Shown piece after piece: positions 45,596 to 57,301 of a stretch of 64,000 bases of DNA. Made by a program: the position numbers and the translations under genes. Positions within the stretch are counted from its first letter, which is position 1. Each line of letters begins with the position of its first letter. This DNA comes from Ciona savignyi. Its lineage: Eukaryota; Chordata; Ascidiacea; Phlebobranchia; Cionidae. Where the stretch lies: positions 2,922,661 through 2,986,660 of the forward strand of contig CH003412.1 of NCBI GenBank assembly GCA_000149265.1, read 5' to 3'. The notes under the pieces were generated by a model that was not told where the DNA came from, did no database searches, and saw only the letters and a program-made list of their open reading frames with translations.

Positions 45596-48500
45596 TCAGT
45601 TCATCAACCTCAGAACGACTTTCTCACTTGAACCGGCTTTCTTCAGTTGAATACCTTGTCTTATATGGACGTGCCATTTCATGTACGCGATTGCTACGTT
45701 TGTCATTATGAATATCTGTGGAAAGAGATGCAATACAGTTTGAGTTTGTTATTTGAGTTTGTAAACTATTAATATACAGCGTACACTGTGCAATACTAGG
45801 ATAAGTCTTGGAAAATAACAAACAAACTATTTAAGATTACTTTAAATACACTACTTATTTAAATGCTTCTGGGTTGGACCAATGTCCTGTTAAGTGTTAT
45901 CAATAGATATGTTTACATCGTGGGGTTGGGGGTGTCGTGTCATAACACAGGCACTTATTATACTACCATGTGCCTAAAGTCAAATTACTAGGCTATTACA
46001 CTGTGTTGAATAGGATAAACATTGTCATATTCTTTTTTAAACGGTGGTCCCCAACCTTTTTATCCCTGTAGACCAAACAACTTTTAATTTGAAAGCATGT
46101 TAGGGAGTTGACATAGATTGTTTTAAGTATCCTAGTTGTTACTAGCTGATCACATAATGATCAGCATGAAAGATGCGGACTAATTGATTGCCTAATCCTC
46201 ATCACCCCCGTATAATTGATCCGCAATACAGAACAATGCATGGCCAGAAGGTTGGAGACCACTGCACTAAACCACTGAGTATCATGAACTAGATCAGGGG
46301 TCGGCAACCTTTTCATAGTCGCGGGCCAAAACCAAACTCAAAATGATCTCGGCGGGCCGTAATACATTTCTCAACTGTACATCAACTTTTCTACGTTTTG
46401 ATAACATTTCAAGATTGCAAAATCAATTAGAATAATATATGTTTACTACCTATTATCTATCGTACAGGACTTTAGTTAGTTAAGAACACGATGCAAACAC
46501 ATATGAAATAGCAAAAACAATGTCTGTTGTGTCATAATGTTATATGTCATAATATGTATCATGATGTCATAATGATATAAAATCACAGTTAGATTGCTTC
46601 TACTCTCACTAATGTGCATGCCAAAAAACACACACAGTTATTGCTTTCTCTCAAAGCATTTTCTTTGTCTGCACGCACACATTCTTAATAGACACGGTCA
46701 GGCGCATTTTTATTATTGCCGCATAGATTGTTGAAATTCATCAAAATGTAAGATTGTAAATAACACAGTAGGCCGTATTCTATAATACTTCAGTTAGATG
46801 TCTCGGGCCGGATGATTTTGCTTGGCGGGCCGTAGGTTGCCGACCCCTGTACTAGATGATAGACATGTGTGATCGACAGAAGCTGGTGAAGCACACAAAA
46901 CATCTTTTTACCTATCACCAGTCTCACTACTATTTAAACAGAGATTATTCATGTTTAAATTACCAAGGACTATTGTTCAAATAGGCATGTGCACAGTACA
47001 TTATCTCATTGAAACTTAGATTGTAGTTACCCCCTGTGTATAAATGGAATCATATAAACATACCTGGGATGCAGTATACGCCAGCGTAGCAGCAAAATAG
47101 AAGTTAGCGTTGGCTGAGTGAGCTACAATCCACATGTACCACATGACAGGGCAGAGCAGGGTGGTCGTCAGCAGCATGACGGCCACAATAAGTGGATAAC
47201 GTAAGTCTGAAGATAATTCGGGGGTTTCAAAAGTAAATATTTATGTTTTGATACAGTTAATCATGCTTGTAATATATTACATTACTTGTTGAAGCCATTT
47301 CAGTATAGTCAGTAGTTTTAGGTTTGGATGTTCATTACTCCCATCATGGAAATCCCACAAAGACTTACCAGTACCTTGTACAATGAATCCACAGCCACAA
47401 GAGCTAATTTATTGTATTAATAGCTGAATTACCAGACACAGGTTAAAAGTGTTCTTTAAAAACTGGTACTAAGACATCATAATTCACCCAACTAACTTTC
47501 CTATCTCAAAACAAGTACTTCCCCGAACTTCAATCACAGTTATGACTCACAATTGAAGGTATGTGACCACAATGGAAGCATAGAAATCCACAATGAAGCG
47601 TCTCCTTTGCTGGGGTACGATTTGAACATAGAAATCACACAAACTAACAGGAACATAAGTTGAATGGGATGCGATCTGTGAGGAAGGTTTTAATGGTGTG
47701 GTTGAATATGTCTGACCACTTGGGGCTTTTTAGGGGTTAAAATTTTAATAAACTCCAGCTTTTTGTAGTTTTTGCTTGCGGACCACAGCAGTGTTTTAAT
47801 TACTCCAATCAATGAATTTAATTAAGTTCCAATGGCTACATGATGCAATTCAAAAAACTTGGTTGACTGGATTCCACTTGAAGTTACGTGGATTGGTTTT
47901 CTTGAACAGTGACCTAACAATAGTCTACCAAGTATACCTTATCAAAATCAAATCTTGTGCGTGACAGCTTATACACAGAATGTTATTGAAATTGTAAACA
48001 GGTAATAGTTTCTACAGGTGGGATTTAGAACTTGGATGATAATATAGCAGGTTTTATACTTTGTTCCTTCATAGCTGTATTTTGGCGTTGGTTGTTGTGT
48101 TGTAGATGGTTGAATTACAAATGTAATTTGATGGTAAATAAATTACAGAGGAAAACAAAGTCAACTTGCCTCAGCTTAATTGTGAGAGGGACACAGTAGA
48201 ACAATCCATTGAGTTGAAACACAAATAGGAAGAAAGTTTGGAAATGGTTGAAGATCTCGGTGAAGAAATACCAGAATACCCCGACGTTTGGTGTCTGGTC
48301 GGGCACCATTAAGCTGTGACAGAATGGTGTTTTTTAACATGGTGGTGATTTTTGGGACTTTTAAGAACCATTCACAGATCAATATAAATAATATGTTTCT
48401 GCTAAATTAAAATGCATTGTTTTAATTCTTTGGTTGGAAAATAAATTTATATTTTTTCATATGGGGAACCTAAAGGCCACTGAAAGACTTTTTGAACAAG

Positions 48501-51500
48501 ATTTGGAGAAAAAAAAGTTGACAAGAACTGATGCAATTTACTACATATATTTTAAGCATCTCAATAAAAGTAACCGTTGTAATCAGACAGGGTTTATGAA
48601 ATATGAATTCAGCGACCATTTGGATACATACCAATGCAATATTATTACTTTCCAGCATACACTTATTATATATAATATTTACATTTGAATTTTTCTAAAA
48701 TCCCCCCAAAAAAATCCAAAAAACTCAAAAAAAGTCCAAAAAATTATATTCACAAAATTCAGAAAATTATATTAACAAAATACAGAAAATTATATTTACA
48801 AAATACATCACATAGTGACATACATGAACTTGTAATGTGCAAATATGGAATCCAGCGCTCCTTCCTGGAGATATGACACTCCGAATAAAACAACCATCCA
48901 CATTGTGAAACAAACCAAAGTCTTGATCAAAGCTCCAGATGTTTCCTGCAAACATAAAGAAAAGTTGCTTCATATTATACATTGGGATTAAATGCGAAAT
49001 AATTAATGTCAGCAATGTCGTTTTAACTAAATAGCCTATATATAACACGCACGCTTTAAAGAATAAGTCAGAATATAGTCAACTGATAAAGTTACACATA
49101 TAACCATATGTGAACAGTTTTTCTTTACAGTGTATTGCATAGGATGGGGACACTGATTTCTAAGATTATGTTCAACCCAATAAACCAGTAAATCAAGAAA
49201 CATACTATATGTGCCTTGCGTTCAACAAAACTAGCTATTGGCTTGTTTTGATGCAGAAACCTTTAGTAATGGTTCTACTAAAACAATAATTGATGGTTCT
49301 ACAGCTACTTAACGACTAACCTTTGAATTTAACGACGTTTGATAAGACTGTTTTAAAACCATGTAAAACACCATGTTACAGGCTACAACAGTATGAAGCA
49401 CCAACCTTATACTTGTGCATGCACAGCATGGCCACTGTGATGAGTTGGATCGGATAGAAGGTCTCATAAGTTGCAAGAGCAAGGAACAAGGTGGTAGTGA
49501 GGATGTTGCCTGGAGGGAACTTATTGGTCAATCCTATATTAACATAATGTGTGGGGTAGAGATTAACCACAATAAGTGAGGCCAATTTTAGGAGCAAGGT
49601 TAGCCCACAAAAGCGTGAATATAAGAGGGAAATAAATAAAGCCAAAAGCCCAGAAATAAAGTTCTGCAAGTGATTAAAATCCATTTTTACCCTGACAACC
49701 GTTACTTTTAAACGGTTACAAACACATGTATCATCAAATATCAGTTAAAGTACTTTTTCCGTAATGTGCTTACCTGCCACAAGCTGGGAGGTAAACAATG
49801 CAAGGAACAGATTGTTAAACGCGACTGATGATTGGGAGACGCAGGTGACTATGGTGAACGGGTTCAATATGTATCTGTGGATTGTTCCAGTTATGTCTAT
49901 GTAGAATGTGGCTAATTGGGATAATGATGTTTACTATCAGTACAATATGAAAAGTCTTTTCATAAACAGTTAAGCCCGGCAAAACTGCATTGCACTATCA
50001 CAATTATTTATAATGTCTTAGTACCAGTTTTTACATTTGTCCCATCTTTTTTGACCAGTTTTGTGTTCTACATTTTTCTCATGTCTTTGACCAGTATTGT
50101 GTTCTAGATTTGTCCATCCAAAATTGTGGTTATTGATAATACAAAATTTATAATATGCACAATTACGACATTTTTGTACAAGATCTACAATGGGTTGTAT
50201 CCATTTAAAAAAACAGGTTTACTCACAAAAATACTGTAATGCATATTAAATACTTACACTGTTGCAATTAGCATGGGGACATTATTAACATGATGGTTTT
50301 TTAACAAGATAGAATCAACTCCTGTTGCCAACATCTCTTTGTGATTGTTCTGATCTTCGAGCTAAATTTGCAGAAAATATTTTTTTTAATTTAGCCTATT
50401 GGTTAAAAACAGCAGTTGTAACTGGAAAGGTTTGTTTAAAGCGCACCCACCCCTTACCATTTAAATTAATATTAACAAAATTAGAACCTGCTAAAAAGTT
50501 TGCAGTACATTGTGACCCACTAAATCACGAAAAAAACAGCAGTTTAAAAAACCTAATTAATAAAACATACTAAATGGCTAAAGCAGCTGAACTGTGGTGA
50601 TTTAATGTACTTGTTATATCAACTGTCAATAAGCAAGATAAATTGTAATAACACCCAAAAATCGAAATACCGGTACCTCTTTTCTTAAAAATGTCTTTGC
50701 AAAATTGTACAGAGCTAAAGTGGCCACCACATCACAGACCTGTAGAGGGAAGTTAAACTTATTGCACGGTAATGGAAATTAATTAAATAAATTACATTTT
50801 TTAAATAGAGGTGCATTTACACCAGTCGAATAATGCTTAATTAGAAATATCACTGCATTTATTCCAGTAAAAAAAACATATCTGAAAATCTTAATTAACC
50901 AAACACGCCAGCACCTGTTAGCTAACGTCGGTTATGTAATCAAGCAAGGAACTTAATGTAAGTTGTAGTAATATGGTAGAGTTTTAACCATATATATATA
51001 TATACAAAACAGAATATGTTGGTCTCAAAAATTTACCCACGTTGTATCACCTCTTGGGATGTACAGCAATAGTATTCTATCTATCCAGACAACTTTTAAT
51101 TTGGATTAGAAATTGATATAAACCACTCACAATAAAAATGAAAGGTATCACGATTGGAGACATCGTGTGGAGATGAAGGAGCAAAGATGACAACAAAGTG
51201 CTCTGGTGGAAAGTACATTGTTAAAAAGGTGTGAGTTTCTCGTAGGTGGGGAAACTCTTTGTTCTCAGTTAAAAATGAGGATGTCCTAATAAGAATCTAT
51301 GTACAGTTGGCTATTAAAGATTTGTTCATGGTTATCAGTTAAAAATAGCAAAAAAATAAAAACTTCCAAAAGTTAATTTTTCATATTAAATCATTTCTCC
51401 AAGGTCAATAATGAAAACACCTAGAAACACAGTTAACTACGGTATCTATTGAGACTCTAGCAGACTGCATATGATGCACATAACAGAAACATAAAATTAG

Positions 51501-52481
51501 AAACAACGAACCCCATGATAAGAGTCTCCTTCGTGAACATTACTTGAATATTTAGAGATCGTGAAGCCTTCAATCACTGAAATATAATGTAGACTTGATT
51601 TACAAGTTTTGCTTTATCGTCATTGGGTATGCTAAAATTTTTGGGGGTAACTGTTGGCTGGATAGTTTATTTATATATATTTGTGATTGGAAAATTAGCC
51701 TTTATCCATTATGGGCAATCTAAGATAATTCGAACAAACCTTCATATACCATAGACTACAACAATCACTGAATAATGCAGACACAAGCACAACCCTTGAG
51801 TTTAACGAATATATGAAGCACCGATATACAACCAGATAAGGAAACTGTTTCAGAAGTAAAAAAATCAAGCCATAGTTATTATTGCGCCATTTAGAGATTA
51901 ATAGTTTTCAGCCTGCGACTTTATTATTTCATGTAGTCCGGCCCATTAATCTAGCAGTTAAGTGCTTCCAATTTCAATCGAAAGGTCGCTAGATAGTCGG
52001 TTGTGTGCTTGGGCAAGGCAATTTACAGACATTGCCTGAACCCGGCGGATTAATGGGTTCTACTAAATTGAAGGAACGTGTCCAAACACAATAGACTGCA
52101 ATAGCTACGGTAACCCGATGGTGGGCGTGCGGTGATCTGACCATTGCCCGTGTGTTAACTCCCCTTGGTTTTCCCATACACGAACACGGGGATATACATG
52201 AATATCCTATCCTCCTATCCTATAAGTTTATGTCAAAGAAAATGGTGCAAAGTTTTTGGATGGGAATATTCCATTAACTTGAGTCAAATAATTTTTTATG
52301 TTCACAAATTTTGCAGTAAACGCAATGCATTTTAAAAATCTAAAAACTTACATCTGTTCCAGGACGTCTGTGGAGTGGAAATTTCTGGTCTTTTTGATAT
52401 CCACGTTGTTAAGTCTTTTAACTGCAACAACCAAGCTCTCAGTAGCACCCCGCATGATAAAACAAATAACAATTTGGACAT
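45596..52481 (-). CDS. PIGU: GPI transamidase subunit PIG-U
   Basis: Twelve exons: 52481-52352, 51576-51512, 51202-51131, 50739-50677, 50349-50258, 49874-49774, 49509-49406, 48945-48830, 48313-48170, 47675-47551, 47206-47064, 45715-45596. Every phase matches; 424 residues (human 435). The intron after exon 9 starts with GC (CTGAG|GCAAGT); the others start GT. Matching blocks include LLRAWLLQL at the N-terminus, VATLALYNFAKTF, YILNPFTIVTCV, LFLALATYETFYPIQL, the strongly conserved VPDQTPNVGVFWYFFTEIF, FQLNGLFYCVPLTIKLR, MFKSYPSKGDASLW and AHSANANFYFAATLAY. PIG-U is a multi-span ER membrane protein of the complex that attaches GPI anchors, thought to contact the GPI lipid. Repeats sit in introns 1, 8 and 11; no exon is broken. 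Confidence 0.97.
46042..46264. mobile_element. Probable hAT-type MITE, no clear target duplication
   Basis: Ends GGTGGTCCCCAACCT and AAGGTTGGAGACCACTG are inverted repeats of the CAGTGGT family. Flanking 8-mers do not match, so the edges are approximate. In PIGU intron 11. Confidence 0.6.
46295..46849. mobile_element. hAT-type MITE in PIGU intron 11
   Basis: Ends CAGGGGTCGGCAACC and GGTTGCCGACCCCTG are perfect inverted repeats of 15 bp. Flanks AACTAGAT and TACTAGAT match at 7 of 8 positions. Subterminal GCGGGCC boxes on both sides. Confidence 0.92.
48739..48808. repeat. Three tandem copies of a 23-bp AT-rich unit
   Basis: AAAATTATATTCACAAAAT-like unit three times, in PIGU intron 8 just past the exon 8 donor. 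Confidence 0.75.
51936..52222 (+). mobile_element. SINE, near full length, PIGU intron 1
   Basis: Head AGTCCGGCCCATTAATCTAG, AATCGAAAGGTCG with a short deletion before TAGTCGGTTGTG, body GGCGGATTAATGGGTTC, GGTGATCTGACCATTGCCCG, tail CCTATCCTCCTATCCTAT. Antisense to PIGU. Confidence 0.88.
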
Positions 52482-55400
52482 TATTTTACCTAAGCGCCGT
52501 TATCTTCTATTTCAAAACAGGAATTGAAACGGATAATGCGGCTACGAAAATTAAAATTTTAAAAGCGTCTTGAAAGGGAGGGAGATCCCCAATTTGAACT
52601 TTACCAGTGTTGTTCATAGAAACAATTTTAATGTTTTCTTATTATGTTTTCTCATGCGGTTATGTCACGACCGATACGTATACATTTTCAATAAATTGCG
52701 ATAAACATCTGGTAACTCGCATGTAGAGGCGAGGTAGTCTGACAGTTACTCGTATATGAAGGCTTCTTTGCATATTCTTGGGCTAATTTAACGATTGCAC
52801 GTGTGATAACGTCCTATGAACATGAACACTCTACCCTTACCTATAAAGATACGGGGATAAAACATGAATATCCTATATAATCTGCGCACCAAACCAAAAA
52901 CCACACTGATCCGAAACCTAACATACGGTCATACGCCGCTTCCACATGTAAACAAATATAATCAGGTTACTTAACAGAAAATCATAATTACTGACAATGG
53001 GGTCTATCACAAGTCACATTCTATCGGCATAAATATTTTTTAATGGTGTACCGGTAACAGTAACACATACAACCGACAAATTACTTGTGCGCGTATAGTT
53101 GGGCCAAGTATTGCAGTGAGTTGAATACGATGAAAATATGTATGCAGTTTTGTTTCGTTAATTACAAGTTAAAGTATTGAACCATTGGGTGACCAATATT
53201 GGCTATGCAACGTCCGATAAGTTACCAGCAGGTTTTGACCCCACCATCTTGTACTGGTAAGTAAATAACGGGATTCAGTAATGCTAAGATACGTAACTAT
53301 ATCGGGTCAAACCATACCTGAAAGTAGAATTTAGTGAAACTACAAAAAAAAAAAAACTTTTAAAACTCATTTCCAATTAGCAGTTAGCACCCAAAAACCA
53401 GTTGCGCAGCGTATTGTTATTGACATAAACAACCTTAATATTTTAAACTAATTCCATTCACCATCTGCCCATGGGATTTCGCTGTCTAGCGGATTATATC
53501 AATAATTCAGTAGACGGCGTAAAAAGTAAGACGCGAAAAACCAAGGTAAAATCTCAGGACGTGGCAAAACTCAATTTGACTACAAGCAATGAAAGGGTGG
53601 AGTGGCGACTAACGTATTAAGGGAAGTTAGACTTAGGTGTTGGATGTTTGTTCAGGAGTAAAAACAACGCTTACGTTTGTTGAAAAGTTTTTTTTTATCT
53701 AAACCCCTAATATAGACTAAAACGGACAGGCGGTAAATTAAAGTGCAAAATGCAATTATGGAGGAGATAAGTAACGATTTAAAAATTAGTTTAAAGTTAC
53801 ATTGCAATAAATACAAAACCATTTACTTGCATTGAGCGATTATGTTGTTATAGTTAATGAGCACTTACCTCTCCCTCACTCGCACGATGTAATAGACTTC
53901 GTTATAGACAGCTTTCTAAATCAAACTTTTTCAATTAGTTGAGGAAAAAATAATTAATCAGTGACCGACTTTCTGCAAAACTCAACAGACGGTTTGCATA
54001 GCAAGGTAATAGTTTATTGCGTATGTGGTAGACGCTGTGGAAATGCATCACGAATGATTTTTGCCACGAACATTTTGTCTAAACATGCACGCAGTGGGCA
54101 AATCATCGCAGAAAGGCATGAGTATTAAAATAACAAGTTCATAAATATTCTACCGCAAAATAAGTTTCTTTCAAACTATAAATCAAATCAATAGCGAAAA
54201 CATAGCTATGCGTTAAATTTTGTTGTCTTTCTAATCGCTGGTGCTTGATATTTATTCGAACAAAAGCGCACAAACAGCACTCAGCTAGTCTGAAGTACTA
54301 CCATAGAATTATTCGAAGCATTCAAACCAGTTCAGTTTGCGTGTCTGTGCCGCGAGTCAAAACATTTTGATTTGGATCTAATAAAAAAGCACGAGGCAGT
54401 GGATAATAAGTTTGTAAAGAGATACCGAAAAAGAAAGTCAATGCTAAGCGATCTTTCTGTACTATTACTTCAGCTTTATACCATCAGGTCAAACAAGTTT
54501 TAGTTTGGAAATACAGAACAGGTGAAATAAGGTTGTCTGGCCTTTAAATGCCAGGATAATTAACATAACACAACTCGAAATCAAACCAGTAAATTTTCCT
54601 AAATCGAGTAACGTTTTACTATATTTAAGCCAGCGCCAAGACGGTGGTCGTTCATCAAGCGATTTCCTGCCCGAAAAAGGCGAATTGGCTGTGTCGAGCC
54701 GGCAAGGGACGTGCCTATGAACAGCTACCAGCTTGTACGTGCTGTGTTGGTATATTGCGTTGCATCAACCGATTTGTAATGCTAAGGGGGTAATTGTTTG
54801 TAAAGATACAATAGTTGTACATGTGCGGGCAAGCCGCCAGGTGGTAAAAGGTGGGCTTGATCGACGGTAATGCGGATACGTCGATATAAAGGTTATACAA
54901 ATGAAATTATGACTTGAAAATGTGATGTAGACGGTTGTAGTAACCAAAGTTTATTTTGTTTTGTACGTGAATACCAACATTAGCTATCGAGGCTGTAGAA
55001 ACACAATTATGGTGAATAGACGTACGTTTATTCAAGTATCAACGATCAAGTATAGACATGAAATAATTGCCAAACTAAATTTTTAATTGGTCAGACGTAC
55101 TAACTGAATTAGATAGCGGTGTTAGTACGTGCAGCATTAGTAATGGTTTTCGTTCGCTTTAGCTTTTCTCATTTTCGTTTGTTACGTGTAAACGATGCGG
55201 GAAATGACGTGATAATGAACACTTCCTGTAAACAAAGCAGGCATTTCGGTTCCTGGCCCAGCAAAAAATTATTCGGCAGAATAGTTAAATACATGCGCAC
55301 ATTTTTGTCGGGTATTAGATTTCACACACTATATAGTTTCGTTAATCATACATGGCACACTCTGTCCAGCCATGCCCGGCTTTAACGCTAGTTTCAGACT

Positions 55401-57301
55401 ATAGAATGTTGCCCAAATTATTTCTTATGCCGGGTAGTTCATGAGCGCATGAGCCTTTTGCAAGGAATATAGTTATTTTGTGTACAATTAGATATTTACA
55501 GATTTTCTTTAACCTTGTTGGCATTGTGTCAATTTAGATGAGAGAAACACGTGTTAGATTTCTAAACACTACTTTATATCGGCGATAGTATTATTACAGT
55601 CGTTCCATTCAGACTTACAATTAATCGAAATAACCCGGTCTATTTAACAATACAATCTCTCATTGGTTTGTTTCGTATCAATACTGTTTATTGTTTTCAC
55701 AACAGTCTTTCCCCGTTTCCTATATTTAGTTTGTTAAACATAAAAGACGCTAAAACTATGGTAATAATGAGCTCAGGATTAATGATATTGTCCCATACAA
55801 ATCTAGAAGAACGAAATCCACGGGGAGTTCATTGTAACTTTGGGGAGTTTGGCTCAAGTGAAATCCACGGCAGTACAGAAGCGGGAAACCGTCGCTTTGA
55901 GTTCCTTCGACTGAATCACCTTACTGGTTTTGTTTGGAGCTGGACGTTGTAATAGAGTGTGCGGTTTGTAAAGGAAGCGCGTTTTAGCAAGTGATTTCAA
56001 CCTAGATATAGCCTGTGAATAGTCCCAATCTATGTGTATAAGAACCGCTTAGGAAAAGCCAAGCTGTCAATGCGAGCTCAAGTCGAAATGTTCCAGGTTC
56101 TGGTATCACTGATACCTCGTAAGCGCGTTAATTAATGAAAAATAAGTTAGCCATTCCCACGAAACAATAAGTTTAGAATGAGTGAAACAAACCGTACTCA
56201 ATGACGTCAGTGTCGTTACGTCATAGTACGTTGGCAAACTTGTCGATAGTTGAAATCAAGAAGCGCAAAACACATGAAAGCGATCTGTTACACGGTGGTA
56301 TACGTACAACATTCATTTACTGATAAGTCTGCATGGGAAATAAGATAAGAAATGCTTCGAGTACATTGGGAGGAAATTGACGTTATTGGGTAATCGCTTG
56401 ACGCATGTTTATCTACTCAGGTTTAATGATACCTAATAGTAACAAACTTGTCTGACATTAGTTATCCGGCATTTATTCCGCATTTCCATGGAATTTGCGA
56501 TACGTCTAACTTCTTTATAAAAACGTCTTATTCATACAGGCATTACGAACCTGCCCAACTGCGCCTGTTTTTCAGCTTATGCATTCTAATTTATGACACA
56601 ATCTGTTTTTACTAGACCGTATACACTCGATAAAAACGATCGGTTTTTACGGAAAATCGGTTTTAAGATAACTATTAAATAAAATTGCCATGTATGTATC
56701 GTTTAAGTATATATTTGTTTTATCGAGTCAACAGGAAACGGTCTTTAAATAGATCAAATTATAGGTTTACGGATGGAAATCTTAACGGCCTACATTAATT
56801 TTATTTATAATAGAGACAATGACGGATAATAAGGCAAGATAATAAGTAACCATTTTTGCGGATATCACATTGAATACACAGTTCAGTCTATACGGGGTTG
56901 TGTATTAGCCTTACTGATACGTTTTAACGCGACAGCGAATATATGAATTACAAGCTAATTTTAATCCAGGCGTGCATTTAGAGAGATAGCTTTATGTCTT
57001 TTTTTATAAACACTGATACGTGTGCGGCTATGTGGAAGTCTGATGGCTGAGATGATAAGAAGAGAGGTGTGAACAGAAATAAATTTTCAAGCGCGTTTAT
57101 CAGGAAGCTGGTTAAGTCAGCTATACTTAAAGAGGTATTGCAAATTTCTACATTAGATTTTTAGAGTAGTTAATTACTGTTAGATATTCAATGTGTCTTG
57201 TACACCGTTAACTTAAATTAAATCCTGCTGTATATAACCTAATCCTTATTCACGGTTCAGGTTTTTATTTGTTTTATTAAGTTTTTAATTCAATTCAAAC
57301 G
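52482..57301. other. PIGU-fascin divergent intergenic region
   Basis: 4.8 kb between two outward-reading genes. A degraded SINE tail lies at about 52720-52880. No protein-coding exon supported: open frames here are short and without family motifs. A sequence reading GAGGGAGAG|GTAAGT on the minus strand near 53868 could be the donor of a noncoding 5' exon. Cis-regulatory elements for fascin are expected here but none is identified. Confidence 0.5.
57231..57237 (+). promoter_or_regulatory. Candidate TATA box for fascin
   Basis: TATATAA about 65 bases before the ATG at 57302, with no stronger candidate in the nearby upstream DNA. Position alone supports it; AT-rich context makes chance matches common. 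Confidence 0.3.

Noticed and set aside
55119-55952. Two open frames of about 90 residues in the PIGU-fascin interval
   Set aside because: No family motif, no splice or initiation context; consistent with chance frames.
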